Origin: Chryseosolibacter sp964532595
GTDB taxonomy: Bacteria > Bacteroidota > Bacteroidia > Cytophagales > Cyclobacteriaceae
Reading direction: 5' to 3'
DNA length: 64,000 nucleotides
Assembly (NCBI GenBank): GCA_964532595.1
Contig: CAZHIQ010000016.1
Location: 8,927 to 72,926, forward strand
Shown here: one piece after another, positions 26,266-35,434 of the stretch
How positions within the stretch are numbered: the first letter of the stretch is position 1
Layout: each line of letters begins with the position of its first letter
Program-made: the position numbers and the translations under genes
The notes under the pieces: model-generated
Databases searched by the model: none
The model's input: the letters and a program-made list of their open reading frames with translations, nothing else
Told to the model about the DNA's origin: nothing

Positions 26266-26871
26266 TCAGACCTGACTCAACAAAAAAACCGTGAACGACA
26301 TGGGACCGTGCGCACCCAAAACCAGCGATTGCTCAATATCCGCCGTCTTCGACGGACCTGCAATGAAGACACCAAACCCGTAGTCGCTCGTTTGAATAAC
26401 TTTGTAAGCATCGTGCATCGTTCCCACAATAGAGCCGGTATCCAATACTACAGCGAGATGCTGCCCGATAAAAGGCAATACCCGATGTCCCGGTCCGTCG
26501 GCCATCCATACAGCGCCATTTTCAGCTACGCCCATGCCGACACTCATTATTGCCAGCTCCGTATCCTCATAGCTATGTGGCGGGACCTGATCATCAGCAG
26601 GCTCGAAGGTATTATAGAGTTCAGGGATCGTAGTCACTATACGCCGATGAACGTCGAACTGCCCGGCGACAATCTTTGCGATAGAATCAAAGCTGTCGAC
26701 CGGAAACACACTTCCCCCTCCCGCAATAACCCTCTCCTGATATTGCTGCGCCATAGCGTGATCCGACAGACGCTGAATTGCCTGAAGTTCAGGCGCAGGG
26801 GCTTCTACAAACTCCGGCTGATTCCGGCGCAATGCGCTCAAGATTCGCTCACGCGATGTTCTTCCTACCAT
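26266..26871 (-). CDS. lutC: Lactate utilisation protein C (LUD domain)
   Basis: 201 residues of the LUD/YkgG family. Landmarks are RERILSALRRNQPE at the N-terminus, SVGMGVAENGAVWM and the C-terminal FIAGPSKTADIEQSLVLGAHGPMSFTVFLL. LutC works with LutA and LutB in the non-flavin oxidation of L-lactate to pyruvate. Its start overlaps the end of lutB by 23 bases, indicating translational coupling. Confidence 0.93.
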   Translation of the reverse strand: MVGRTSRERILSALRRNQPEFVEAPAPELQAIQRLSDHAMAQQYQERVIAGGGSVFPVDSFDSIAKIVAGQFDVHRRIVTTIPELYNTFEPADDQVPPHSYEDTELAIMSVGMGVAENGAVWMADGPGHRVLPFIGQHLAVVLDTGSIVGTMHDAYKVIQTSDYGFGVFIAGPSKTADIEQSLVLGAHGPMSFTVFLLSQV

Positions 26872-28225
26872 TTCCCTTACGATTTTTGCGATACCATTCG
26901 CTGAAACTTTGCGGCGTCGCCTCCGGCATTTGCCGTTGACGCGACCACGGATTGAACCGGTTGTTGGCCAGGATCGGCATTACCCGAAGCATCCAACGTC
27001 CCGCCTTACCGGCGACACTAAACCACCGGTCGGACGACAACATTGCCGCCATGCCCCGAAAAGTCCATACCTTCGAACGACTGACGTATCCTTCGCGAAC
27101 GATAACTTGTCGCCACTTGAAAAGCTGTTCATGGATATTAATCTTCACCGGGCACACGTTCGTGCATGACCCGCACAATGTCGACGCAAAAGGCAGATCG
27201 GCATTTCTCCTCATATCAAAATTCGGTGCCAGAATCGCTCCGATCGGCCCCGTAACGGTGTGGTGATAGCTCAATCCCCCGCCCTTGCGATACACGGGGC
27301 ACGTATTCATACAACTACCGCAGCGGATACACTTTAGCGAATCACGAAAGTCCCCGCGCCCCAAATGGTTGCTACGGCCGTTGTCAACCAGGATAACGTG
27401 CATCTCCTGCCCTGCGCGGGGTTTTCGGAAATGACTTGAATAGATAGTAATGGGTGTACCGATAGCACTCCGCGAAAGCAGTCGCAGGAACACACCGAGA
27501 TCTTCGCGACGCGGGATCAGTTTCTCAATACCCATGGATGCGATATGCACTTCGGCAAGATGTGCTCCCATATCAGCGTTACCTTCGTTGGTGCATACAA
27601 CAAACTCTCCCGTTTCGGCAACGGCAAAGTTTACGCCCGTCAGCGCGGCGCGGCGGGTGAGGAAAACCTGGCGAAGATGTTGTCGTGCAGCACGCGCCAG
27701 CAACGTAGGGTCCGACAATCCCTCTTCTGTTCCGAGATGCTCGTGAAACAGCGTTCCTATTTCTTCCTTCTTCTTGTGAATACACGGAAGTACGACATGA
27801 CTCGGAGGCTCGTTATCGATCTGTTGAATATATTCACCGAGGTCAGAGTTAACCACTCCAATACCGCGTTCTTCCAGAAACTCATTCAGGTGACATTCCT
27901 CCGTGAGCATGGATTTGCTCTTCACCATCGCGTCTATGCCCTTCTGTTTCAGAATTTCATAAACAATGGTGTTGTGTTCCTCAGGCGTAGCCGCCCAATG
28001 AACATGTACGCCATTAGCCTGGAGGTTTTGCTCAAACTGCAGGAGGTAATCGTGAAGCTTCGACAGCGTATGACTCTTGATCTGCGATGCCAACGTGCGT
28101 AGCGTTTCCCATTCCGGAATCGCCTTAGCCTGTACATCACGCTTCTGCCGTATCCACCACAACGCGCCGTCATGCCAATTAACGCGCGCCTCATCGCGAT
28201 TGAACACCGCGGCGAGGGAGGGGTG
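26849..28225 (-). CDS. lutB: Lactate utilisation protein B, N-terminus lost in an assembly gap
   Basis: About 458 residues are visible, beginning HPSLAAVFNRDEARVNWHDG next to the gap and missing only a short N-terminus. The LUD-type central domain (HVHWAATPEEHNTIVYEILKQ, VNSDLGEYIQQID) is followed by two [4Fe-4S] motifs, CIRCGSCMNTCPVYRKGG and CGSCTNVCPVKINIHEQL. LutB is the iron-sulfur subunit of the LutABC lactate-oxidising complex. An open frame spans the 100 N and joins it to lutA, but this is an accident of the N count: homologues are separate genes. Confidence 0.92.
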   Translation of the reverse strand, partial: HPSLAAVFNRDEARVNWHDGALWWIRQKRDVQAKAIPEWETLRTLASQIKSHTLSKLHDYLLQFEQNLQANGVHVHWAATPEEHNTIVYEILKQKGIDAMVKSKSMLTEECHLNEFLEERGIGVVNSDLGEYIQQIDNEPPSHVVLPCIHKKKEEIGTLFHEHLGTEEGLSDPTLLARAARQHLRQVFLTRRAALTGVNFAVAETGEFVVCTNEGNADMGAHLAEVHIASMGIEKLIPRREDLGVFLRLLSRSAIGTPITIYSSHFRKPRAGQEMHVILVDNGRSNHLGRGDFRDSLKCIRCGSCMNTCPVYRKGGGLSYHHTVTGPIGAILAPNFDMRRNADLPFASTLCGSCTNVCPVKINIHEQLFKWRQVIVREGYVSRSKVWTFRGMAAMLSSDRWFSVAGKAGRWMLRVMPILANNRFNPWSRQRQMPEATPQSFSEWYRKNRKGNGRKNIA

Positions 28226-28325
28226 NNNNNNNNNNNNNNNNNNNNNNNNNNNNNNNNNNNNNNNNNNNNNNNNNNNNNNNNNNNNNNNNNNNNNNNNNNN
28301 NNNNNNNNNNNNNNNNNNNNNNNNN
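28226..28325. other. Assembly gap (100 N) at the lutA/lutB junction
   Basis: Exactly 100 N. The flank on the lutA side begins TCACGATTTA, related to the CACGATT heptamer next to the other gap. This suggests the same repeat family broke the assembly here. The lutA stop codon and the lutB start codon lie inside the missing sequence. Confidence 0.98.
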
Positions 28326-29056
28326 TCACGATTTAATATCTCCGCCACATGAATCACCTTCAACTGGCTGTTTTGTCGCTTGAGAATTCCCTCTAAATGC
28401 ATGAGGCATGACATATCGGAAGAGGTGATGAAGTCGGCGCCGTTGCGCTGGTGGTCGAGGACGCGGTCTTTTCCCATTTTGACGGAGACGGCTTCTTCCA
28501 TTACGGAGAAGGTCCCGCCGAAGCCGCAACATTCGTCGGGGCGATCGAGGGGTACCAGGTCCAACCCTTCGACCATACGCAGGAGCTTTTCGGGTTTGGA
28601 GAAGGCGGGGACATTGAGTTCGCTCATCGACGCGAGGTGGAGCCCCCGCAATCCGTGGCAACCATGATGAAGTCCGACGCGATAGGGAAAGCGGGCGGAC
28701 AGAGATTCAATTTGAAGTATGTCGGTCAGAAATTCAACCAGCTCGTAAACCTTGTGCCGAACGGCGTGGGCACGCGCCTCGTCGTTCTTATTATGCAAGT
28801 GTTCTTTGACATGTAACACACAGCTTGCCGACGGCGCGACAACGTAGTCATAGGACTCAAAGAGGCGGATAAAACGATCATCGGTGTCGCGCGCAAGATG
28901 CTGAAAACCCGCATTCGCCATCGGCTGACCACAACAGGTCTGTCCCTCGGGATAATGCACATTCACACCGAGCTTCTCCAATAGCTCCAGCGTGGCAACC
29001 GCCACGCGGGGATAAAACTGGTCGATATAGCACGGAATGAAGAGAGCGACGGTCAA
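28326..29056 (-). CDS. lutA: Lactate utilisation protein A (CCG-domain protein), stop codon in gap
   Basis: About 243 residues, close to the full LutA length. It has two cysteine-rich CCG domains: TCCGQPMANAGF near residue 40 and DECCGFGGTFSV near residue 177, plus GLHHGCHGLRGL between them. These cysteines bind iron-sulfur clusters of the heterodisulfide-reductase type. The visible end is VIHVAEILNR, where LutA proteins normally stop. LutA is part of the LutABC L-lactate-oxidising complex. It is first in the operon and lies downstream of a repeat element separating it from the OPT transporter gene. Confidence 0.92.
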
Positions 29057-29074
29057 GGATAGGAAGTGTTAGGG

Positions 29075-29136
29075 TTCGAAGTACGAAGTACGCCTGCCCG
29101 CCGTGGCGGGAAGGACGCTTGCCCGCCGTGGCGGGC
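29075..29136. repeat. Composite repeat: GTACGAA heptamers plus two GC-rich palindromes
   Basis: CGAAGTACGAAGTACG leads directly into CCTGCCCGCCGTGGCGGG (29091-29108). After 8 bases a longer perfect palindrome, TTGCCCGCCGTGGCGGGCAA, spans 29117-29136 (9-bp stem, 2-nt loop). The first palindrome recurs exactly at 54960-54977 and with one change at 62514-62531. It lies between lutA and the end of the OPT gene. Confidence 0.85.
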
Positions 29137-29152
29137 AAAGCCTCCTTCACGG

Positions 29153-31210
29153 TTATTCCCGATTCACGTTGGTTGCGGTTCGGTACAGGTAATACGCCAT
29201 GGCGGCAAAGAACAACACGCCAAGAATATCATATCCCGTCACACCCAGGGCACCTGACAGCGCTCCACTAAGATCAACATTCTTTAACGACTGATAAATT
29301 CCATCGTTCACGGACAACAGGGCGACAATTACTCCTGAGAGGGCACCCCCGGCAATGAGGCCTGTGGCTAGCAGACTGCCATGACCGAGATCATCATCCT
29401 GCACAACTTCATTGCGACGCGACGCGCGCCAATCGACATATCCCTTAATACCACCGCCGATAGCGATCGGAAGAGTCGTTGACAGGGGCAGATAGAGCCC
29501 TATCGCAAACGCCAGCGCCTTGATACCACACAGCTCGATCATCACAGCAATAAAAACACCGGCAATCACGTATTGCCAATCGAGGTTAAAGGAGAGAATA
29601 CCCCGCGCCAGCGTTGCCATCAACGTTGCCTGCGGCGCCGAGAAGTCGACACTACCTATGGCGTGCTCAATGCCCTGCGCCCGCATATCGGGTGTAGGAT
29701 TGTCGAGGGTAATGACCACAAGACCAATCACGAAAGCGGAGACAATGGCCCCGATAAACAAGGCAAGTTGTTGGTATCGCGGCGTCGCACCTACAATGTA
29801 ACCCGACTTGAGATCCTGCGAAGTAGCCCCAGCGTTGGCTGCTGCGATACAAATCATCCCACCTACAACAAGCGCAAGAGGTTCATAAGAAGGACCACTC
29901 CAGCCGATCGCGGTGAAGATAAGACAGGTACCCATCAGCGTTGCTATAGTCATCCCTGACACCGGGCTGTTGCTTGAACCGACAAGACCGACAATGCGGC
30001 TGGCTACGGTAACGAAGAAAAATCCGAAGACAACGATAAGGATCCCCGTCAGTGTCTTCTGAAGCACTCCCTCGCCCGGCATACCGGGAAGAATCGATAT
30101 CAACACTATGAGCGCAAGGCTACCGAAGATAACTACCTTCAGAGAAAGGTCCTGTTCGGTGCGGATAACGGATGAGCTATCCTTCGTATTCTTCAGCGAA
30201 CCAAAACTCTCGCGGAAAGAACTCACAATCGTCGGAATCGTCTTGATAAGCGTAATGAAACCTCCCGCGGCAACAGCTCCCGCGCCAATCTGACGGATGT
30301 AAGCATAGTAAATCGCCAACGGCAGATTGCTGAATGTCTTGGCCGCCGGATCCCAACCAAACGATCCGCCACCTGTGTTGATATCCGCGAGGTTACCGAG
30401 CTTTACAAGTTGTGTTGCTATCACCTCCGGAGCCACGAGCGTGCTGAAGAGCGGAATGATTGCCCACCAGGCCAATACCGAACCTGCGACGAGAACGCCG
30501 CCGATACGGGGACCGATAATATATCCCACCCCAAGATATTCCGGTGTGATATTCGCGCTTACCGTGGCGGAAGGCCAGAACTTGTTTGCCTGACTGGCAA
30601 TCCAGGTCGGCGTCTCAGAGATTACATGAAATACCTTCTGCAGAATCGCATAAGCCAGGGCGATGCCCATCCCGATGAATGCTGTCTTGGCAAAAACACC
30701 ACCCTTCTCCCCCGCCTGCAGTACGGATCCACAAGCCGTTCCTTCGGGATAAGGAAGAACACCGTGTTCTTTGACAATCAGTGAGCGGCGCAGGGGAATC
30801 ATCATGATCGTTCCCAGGACACCCCCTACTGCGGCCAGTATCGTAATCGTAAGGTAATTGAAGTAAGCATCCCCTACGCTCTGTCCATCGGCGCCCGGCG
30901 AGAGAAACAGGAATCCGGGCAACGTAAAGACTACACCCGCGGCGACCGACTCGCCCGCCGAACCTGTTGTCTGGATAATATTGTTTTCGAGGATCGTCGT
31001 CTTCAGAAACTTCCGCCCCAGCGTGATGGCGATGACGGCAATCGGAATGGAGGCCGAAACTGTGAGTCCGGCCTTGAGTGCCAGGTAAACCGTTGAAGCT
31101 CCGAATAAGATGCCGAACAGTATACCGAACGTTACGGATTTGATTGTAAACTCAGCAACGTTGTGTTCCGGAGGAATATACGGTTTGAACGACGACTTCT
31201 TCTCTTCCAT
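29153..31210 (-). CDS. OPT-family oligopeptide transporter
   Basis: 685 residues with about 15 transmembrane segments. Landmarks: EFTIKSVTFGILFGILFGASTVYLALKAGLTVSASIPIAVIAI at the N-terminus, YPEGTACGSVLQAGEKGG, GPRIGGVLVAGSVLAWW and LPIAIGGGIKGYVDW near the end. This is the bacterial OPT group; members move small peptides or metal chelates with protons. The 20-base gap to the upstream POT gene suggests one peptide-uptake operon. The last codons and stop (29153) lie next to the composite repeat and read CGTGAATCGGGAATAA, related to the CACGATT unit. Confidence 0.93.
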   Translation of the reverse strand: MEEKKSSFKPYIPPEHNVAEFTIKSVTFGILFGILFGASTVYLALKAGLTVSASIPIAVIAITLGRKFLKTTILENNIIQTTGSAGESVAAGVVFTLPGFLFLSPGADGQSVGDAYFNYLTITILAAVGGVLGTIMMIPLRRSLIVKEHGVLPYPEGTACGSVLQAGEKGGVFAKTAFIGMGIALAYAILQKVFHVISETPTWIASQANKFWPSATVSANITPEYLGVGYIIGPRIGGVLVAGSVLAWWAIIPLFSTLVAPEVIATQLVKLGNLADINTGGGSFGWDPAAKTFSNLPLAIYYAYIRQIGAGAVAAGGFITLIKTIPTIVSSFRESFGSLKNTKDSSSVIRTEQDLSLKVVIFGSLALIVLISILPGMPGEGVLQKTLTGILIVVFGFFFVTVASRIVGLVGSSNSPVSGMTIATLMGTCLIFTAIGWSGPSYEPLALVVGGMICIAAANAGATSQDLKSGYIVGATPRYQQLALFIGAIVSAFVIGLVVITLDNPTPDMRAQGIEHAIGSVDFSAPQATLMATLARGILSFNLDWQYVIAGVFIAVMIELCGIKALAFAIGLYLPLSTTLPIAIGGGIKGYVDWRASRRNEVVQDDDLGHGSLLATGLIAGGALSGVIVALLSVNDGIYQSLKNVDLSGALSGALGVTGYDILGVLFFAAMAYYLYRTATNVNRE

Positions 31211-31229
31211 GCAGTTTAGGTTTAAGTTA

Positions 31230-32720
31230 TTATCGGATATCGCCCATCAGTTTACGGATGGGCTTGCTGAATATCAACACAATAATACCAGAGATCACCA
31301 TAACTTTCATTACCACGCTGAAAAGATCATACAGCAGTGACGGATTCTGGATTATGGCCTGTTCGTCGAACTCACCGGCAAAGAGACCTGCAATCAAATT
31401 TCCATAGGCGACCGCAATGAAATACACCCCCATCATCTGCCCCACCAACCTCTTGGGCGACAACTTTGTCACCGCACTCAAACCGACGGGATAGAGGCAG
31501 ATTTCTCCAAAGGTGTGCAGCAGGAACGTGGCCATCAACCATGTCGGCAAGGGTTTCTCACCCCCGATCACCACCTGCGCCGCGCCCATCATAACCACAT
31601 AACCGAGTCCCATGAAGAACAGCCCCATCGCGAGCTTCACCGGAGTCGAAGGGTTCAGATTCCGCTTGTCGAGCCACACCCAAAGCCAGGCGAACACCAA
31701 CGAGAACAGGATGATCGAGGCCGGTGATACCGTCTGCAGCCAGCTGGCCGGCATCTCAAAGCTGCCGATAAAGAGATTGGTATAGCGCTTGGCGAATAAG
31801 TTCAACGATGATCCGTGCTGCTCATATCCCGCGTAGAAGAGACCCGTCGCCATGAAGAAGATGGCGATCGCGCCGACCTTCTTTCGCTCATCGGTCGACA
31901 AATCCTGGAAGAGTAGAACGTAGATAAAGTAAGCAATCGCGCTGATGGGAATGACATATCCGAGCAGGCGGCCCACCGCTACGGGATTCGCCTCAATGAC
32001 GCCAAGGATCAGTAGAACAACCAACAAGGCCAACGCAATCCCGGTGATCCACAGTGCCGTCCGGATGCGTTGCTCACCACTGCTTCCACGTACAGGTGCC
32101 GATGGCTCAACGCCGGCAGCGCCAAGGTGTTTTTCCGTGAGTTTATACTGCACAAGCCCGACCAACATTCCGACACCCGCTAACCCGAAGCCCAGGTGCC
32201 AGTCGACCTTCTCACCAAAGTATCCCGTAACCAGAGGCGCGATAGCCGCGCCCAGGTTAATACCAGCGTAGAAGATTGAAAAGCCGGAGTCTCGACGCGC
32301 CTGCTCATTGGAAGGATAGAGCTCACCCACGAGGGTGGATATGTTCGGTTTAAGAAGGCCTGTACCAATCACAATCAGGAGCAGCCCGATAAAGAACGTT
32401 TCAGTAGTGGGAATAGCCATCGAAAAGTGGCCGGCTGCGATAATGCACCCACCATAGAACACAGAGCGTCTCAACCCGAAGAATCGGTCAGCAAGCCAGC
32501 CGCCGGGAAGAGCAAGCAAATACACAAACATGGTATACAGGCCGTAGATAGCCCCGCCCGTCTGGTCGCCGAGTCCCATACCCCCGTTTTCAACAGCCGC
32601 TACCATGTAGAGAAGCAGGATCGCCCGCATCCCATAGTAGCTGAAACGCTCCCACATTTCAGTAAAAAATAAAGTGGCAAGTCCGCGAGGGTGCCCGAAG
32701 AAACTTTTGTCAGAATGCAT
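31230..32720 (-). CDS. POT-family (PTR2) peptide MFS transporter
   Basis: 496 residues with about 14 transmembrane segments. The signature ExxERFSYYG appears as EMWERFSYYGMRAILLLYM, followed by GGWLADRFFGLRRSVFYGG and FSIFYAGINLGAAIAPLVTGYFGE. POT proteins import di- and tripeptides with protons. Placed directly upstream of the OPT gene and divergent from pckA. Together with lutABC and pckA it suggests growth on amino acids and organic acids. A possible promoter lies at 32778-32809. Confidence 0.95.
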   Translation of the reverse strand: MHSDKSFFGHPRGLATLFFTEMWERFSYYGMRAILLLYMVAAVENGGMGLGDQTGGAIYGLYTMFVYLLALPGGWLADRFFGLRRSVFYGGCIIAAGHFSMAIPTTETFFIGLLLIVIGTGLLKPNISTLVGELYPSNEQARRDSGFSIFYAGINLGAAIAPLVTGYFGEKVDWHLGFGLAGVGMLVGLVQYKLTEKHLGAAGVEPSAPVRGSSGEQRIRTALWITGIALALLVVLLILGVIEANPVAVGRLLGYVIPISAIAYFIYVLLFQDLSTDERKKVGAIAIFFMATGLFYAGYEQHGSSLNLFAKRYTNLFIGSFEMPASWLQTVSPASIILFSLVFAWLWVWLDKRNLNPSTPVKLAMGLFFMGLGYVVMMGAAQVVIGGEKPLPTWLMATFLLHTFGEICLYPVGLSAVTKLSPKRLVGQMMGVYFIAVAYGNLIAGLFAGEFDEQAIIQNPSLLYDLFSVVMKVMVISGIIVLIFSKPIRKLMGDIR

Positions 32721-32777
32721 TCAGGAAAACGAAGTTAGTGCAATGCAAAATCAGTCAGAATAACCTTTCAAATTTTT

Positions 32778-32809
32778 CGAAAATAGACCGTTCAGGTCAG
32801 AATCGCAAA
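32778..32809 (-). promoter_or_regulatory. Possible promoter of the POT gene
   Basis: On the minus strand, TTTG (complement of 32806-32809) and TATTTTCG (complement of 32778-32785) are 20 bases apart, one mismatch from the Bacteroidota TTTG / TAnnTTTG pattern. The leader to the start codon would be about 50 bases. Confidence 0.45.
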
Positions 32810-32847
32810 TAGCAAAAACTGACGCTTAAGTGGCATAATAATTTTTG

Positions 32848-32884
32848 CAAACGTTTGAAACGACCCAGGAGGGCCTTAAATTTG
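32848..32884 (+). promoter_or_regulatory. pckA promoter with an overlapping CG-centred palindrome
   Basis: TTTG at 32854-32857, a 19-base spacer and TAAATTTG at 32877-32884 match the Bacteroidota housekeeping promoter exactly. The TTTG is also the right half of a perfect 10-bp palindrome, CAAACGTTTG (32848-32857). CG-centred palindromes of this kind are typical LacI/CcpA-family operators, so a repressor bound here would block the -33 element. Confidence 0.7.
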
Positions 32885-32908
32885 GAAACTCATTAACCCA
32901 ACAAACGT

Positions 32909-34531
32909 ATGTTAGAACTTGGTAACCGACCGGAACACTCCTCCTTGCGCGACCTGGGAATCATGTACGGAAAGGCCCACTGGAACCTCCCCCCGGAAGC
33001 GCTGATCAAAATCGCTGTCGACAAAGAAAACCTTCAGGTGACGGACACCGGGGCAATCGCTGTAGACACCGGTGAGTTTACAGGACGCGCTCCGAAGGAT
33101 CGCTTTATTGTCAAAGACTCGGCCACGGAGTCGTCGGTGTGGTGGGGCAATGTCAACATCCCTTTCGAACGCGATAAGTTCGACCAGCTCTATATCAAAA
33201 TGATCCACTACTTCGAAGGCAAGGAGTTCTACGTCCGCGATTGTTATGCCTGCGCCGACCGTCGCTACCGGACAGAAATCCGCGTCATCAACGAGTATGC
33301 GTGGTCGAATCTGTTTGTCTACAACATGCTCCTCCGTCCCGATGAAAAAGAGCTCCGGTTCTTCAATCCGCAGTGGCTCATCCTCAACGCTCCGGGTTTC
33401 CGCGCAGACCCTAAAACCGATGGTACCCGACAGCACAACTTCACGATTATCGACTTTAAGCGGAAAATCATTCTTATTGGGGGCAGTGCGTATACAGGTG
33501 AAATCAAAAAAAGCATCTTCGCGGCCCTCAACTTCACACTTCCCCAGGAAGATGTTTTCCCCATGCACTGCTCGGCAAACGTCGGAGAAAATGGAGACAC
33601 AGCTATCTTCTTCGGTTTATCAGGTACGGGAAAGACGACGCTTTCGGCCGACCCAAAGCGAAGGCTTATCGGCGACGATGAACACGGGTGGACACCCGAT
33701 GATATCATCTTCAACTTCGAAGGGGGATGCTATGCCAAGACGATTGATCTTTCGGAAGAGCGCGAGCCGGAAATATACCGGGCGATCAAGACCGGAGCAC
33801 TCCTGGAAAATGTAGGCTTCTATCCCAACTCCAACCGTGTCAATTACGAAGACCGATCGAAAACAGAAAACACCAGGGTGAGCTATCCACTCTCCCATCT
33901 CCGCAATATTGCACGCCCGTCCGTTGGCCATCATCCGAAAAACATCTTCTTCCTCACCTGCGACGCCTACGGCGTGCTTCCTCCGCTAGCGCGCTTAACC
34001 CCGGAGCAGGCAGCGTTCCATTTCATCAGTGGATATACCGCCAAGGTGGCGGGAACGGAAGCGGGGATCGTTGAACCGGTACTTACCTTTTCGGCATGTT
34101 TCGGGGCGCCGTTCATGCCTCTGCATCCTGCGCGTTATGCGCACATGCTTATCGACAAAATGAAGGAGTCGCAAGCCAATGTTTGGCTTGTTAACACGGG
34201 TTGGACGGGCGGACCCTACGGCAAAGGTAAGCGTATGCAATTGAGCTATACCCGAGCACTCATCACCGCAGCTCTCGAAGGAAAGCTCTCCGACGCATCC
34301 TATCAGACTCATGAAGTCTTCGGACTAGCAATGGTCACACAATGTCCGGGCGTCCCCAAAGAAATTCTCGATCCCCGTAGCACGTGGACCGACAAAGACG
34401 CTTACGATCATCAGGCGAACGAGCTCGCTGCAGCGTTCCTGAAGAACTTCGAAAAGTTCGCCACAGATGCCAGCGAAGAAATCCTGGCAGGCGCTCCGAA
34501 GGTCGGACAGCTCAGGGAAGTGAGTCACTGA
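32909..34531 (+). CDS. pckA: Phosphoenolpyruvate carboxykinase (ATP)
   Basis: 540 residues, the usual length. Motifs: TGRAPKDRFIVKD, GGSAYTGEIKKSIFAALNF, the kinase-1a P-loop GLSGTGKTTLSADP near residue 237, the kinase-2 region IIFNFEGGCYAKTIDLS and the adenine-binding NTGWTGGPYGKGKRM. It converts oxaloacetate to PEP with ATP, the first committed step of gluconeogenesis. It has its own promoter. Its stop codon TGA is immediately followed, with no spacer, by the stop codon of the convergent glycosidase gene; the two share the palindrome TGATCA. There is no room for a terminator between them. Confidence 0.98.
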   Translation: MLELGNRPEHSSLRDLGIMYGKAHWNLPPEALIKIAVDKENLQVTDTGAIAVDTGEFTGRAPKDRFIVKDSATESSVWWGNVNIPFERDKFDQLYIKMIHYFEGKEFYVRDCYACADRRYRTEIRVINEYAWSNLFVYNMLLRPDEKELRFFNPQWLILNAPGFRADPKTDGTRQHNFTIIDFKRKIILIGGSAYTGEIKKSIFAALNFTLPQEDVFPMHCSANVGENGDTAIFFGLSGTGKTTLSADPKRRLIGDDEHGWTPDDIIFNFEGGCYAKTIDLSEEREPEIYRAIKTGALLENVGFYPNSNRVNYEDRSKTENTRVSYPLSHLRNIARPSVGHHPKNIFFLTCDAYGVLPPLARLTPEQAAFHFISGYTAKVAGTEAGIVEPVLTFSACFGAPFMPLHPARYAHMLIDKMKESQANVWLVNTGWTGGPYGKGKRMQLSYTRALITAALEGKLSDASYQTHEVFGLAMVTQCPGVPKEILDPRSTWTDKDAYDHQANELAAAFLKNFEKFATDASEEILAGAPKVGQLREVSH

Positions 34532-35407
34532 TCACTCTCCGGCAAACACAATCACCGTCGCGACGCCGCGTTCCCCTTCGTGATCAAACTTCTGGTTATC
34601 GCAGGGATAATTAACTACGCCGCGATTCATGACGTACGCCGTTGATGAACCGCCTCCATCAAGGTTCATGGCATTGACACATCCGAGCGCCTTCATGACC
34701 GAGGCGATCTCTTCTATAGTCATGCCATGCGATTCGTTGGTGCGTCCATCTACAACAACAGCAATGAGACGGTTGTCTTTCGTCACTCCCACGGCCGTAC
34801 GCGGATGGCGATCGGTGTTGAAGGCGACATCCTGTTGCTTGACGAGTTCATCGACGGATACCAGAAGTGGTCCGCCGACAAGCAGGGTGTGAGCATCGAC
34901 AGATGCCCACCCTGCTCCCGGCTTCTCCACAATCGCAATCCCGCCTTCAGCATCGATTGCAAATCCGGCGTTCTCACGATACGGTGTAAAACCACTCCGG
35001 GTCTGGTTAATGATCTCACCATTCTTCCGGAAAAACACCGTAGACCCTCCTTTTGATGTATCGAAGTATGATCCATTGATAGCCGCAAATGCGCGCCTAC
35101 TCTTCGCCGCCTCGCTTGTCTTGAGAAAACCCGAGGTGACGTACTCGATGTCGGTGGTGATCGTCTCTTTCGAAAGATCAACATCCAGAATCGTCACACT
35201 CTGATTCGCGGAAAACAGGTCGTTGAAGTGGTGATACTTCCAGACAACGCCGTTGGTAACAGCAGTCGTTTCCCAATCCGCCTCAGCGAGTTGTTCAGCC
35301 AGCGTCTTAGGACCCGGCTTCGGCGCCGGTTCCTTAATTTCCGGATCCGAACATCCTATAAAAAGGACGAGCGGCAGGAAAAACCAATAGAAATACTTCT
35401 TCATCAC
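34532..35407 (-). CDS. Phosphodiester glycosidase (NAGPA/DUF2233) lipoprotein
   Basis: 291 residues. The SPII signal FFLPLVLFIGC places the lipidated Cys near residue 19. The catalytic domain shows INGSYFDTSKGGSTVFFRKNGEI, VGGPLLV, HPRTAVGVTKDNRLIAVVVDGR and MNLDGGGSSTAYVMNRG, the core of the phosphodiester glycosidase family that includes the human uncovering enzyme NAGPA. These enzymes remove sugars linked through a phosphodiester. The gene is the last of a minus-strand run that contains SusC and SusD, 27 bases after the beta-helix lipoprotein gene, so its substrate is probably linked to that locus. Confidence 0.88.
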   Translation of the reverse strand: MMKKYFYWFFLPLVLFIGCSDPEIKEPAPKPGPKTLAEQLAEADWETTAVTNGVVWKYHHFNDLFSANQSVTILDVDLSKETITTDIEYVTSGFLKTSEAAKSRRAFAAINGSYFDTSKGGSTVFFRKNGEIINQTRSGFTPYRENAGFAIDAEGGIAIVEKPGAGWASVDAHTLLVGGPLLVSVDELVKQQDVAFNTDRHPRTAVGVTKDNRLIAVVVDGRTNESHGMTIEEIASVMKALGCVNAMNLDGGGSSTAYVMNRGVVNYPCDNQKFDHEGERGVATVIVFAGE

Positions 35408-35434
35408 AATTCAGTTCGAATAATATACGTCGCG

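Noticed and set aside
26849..29056. Single 735-codon frame joining lutA and lutB
   Set aside because: The frame passes through 100 N; the N count happens to keep the frame. LutA and LutB are normally separate genes and the visible ends fit that.
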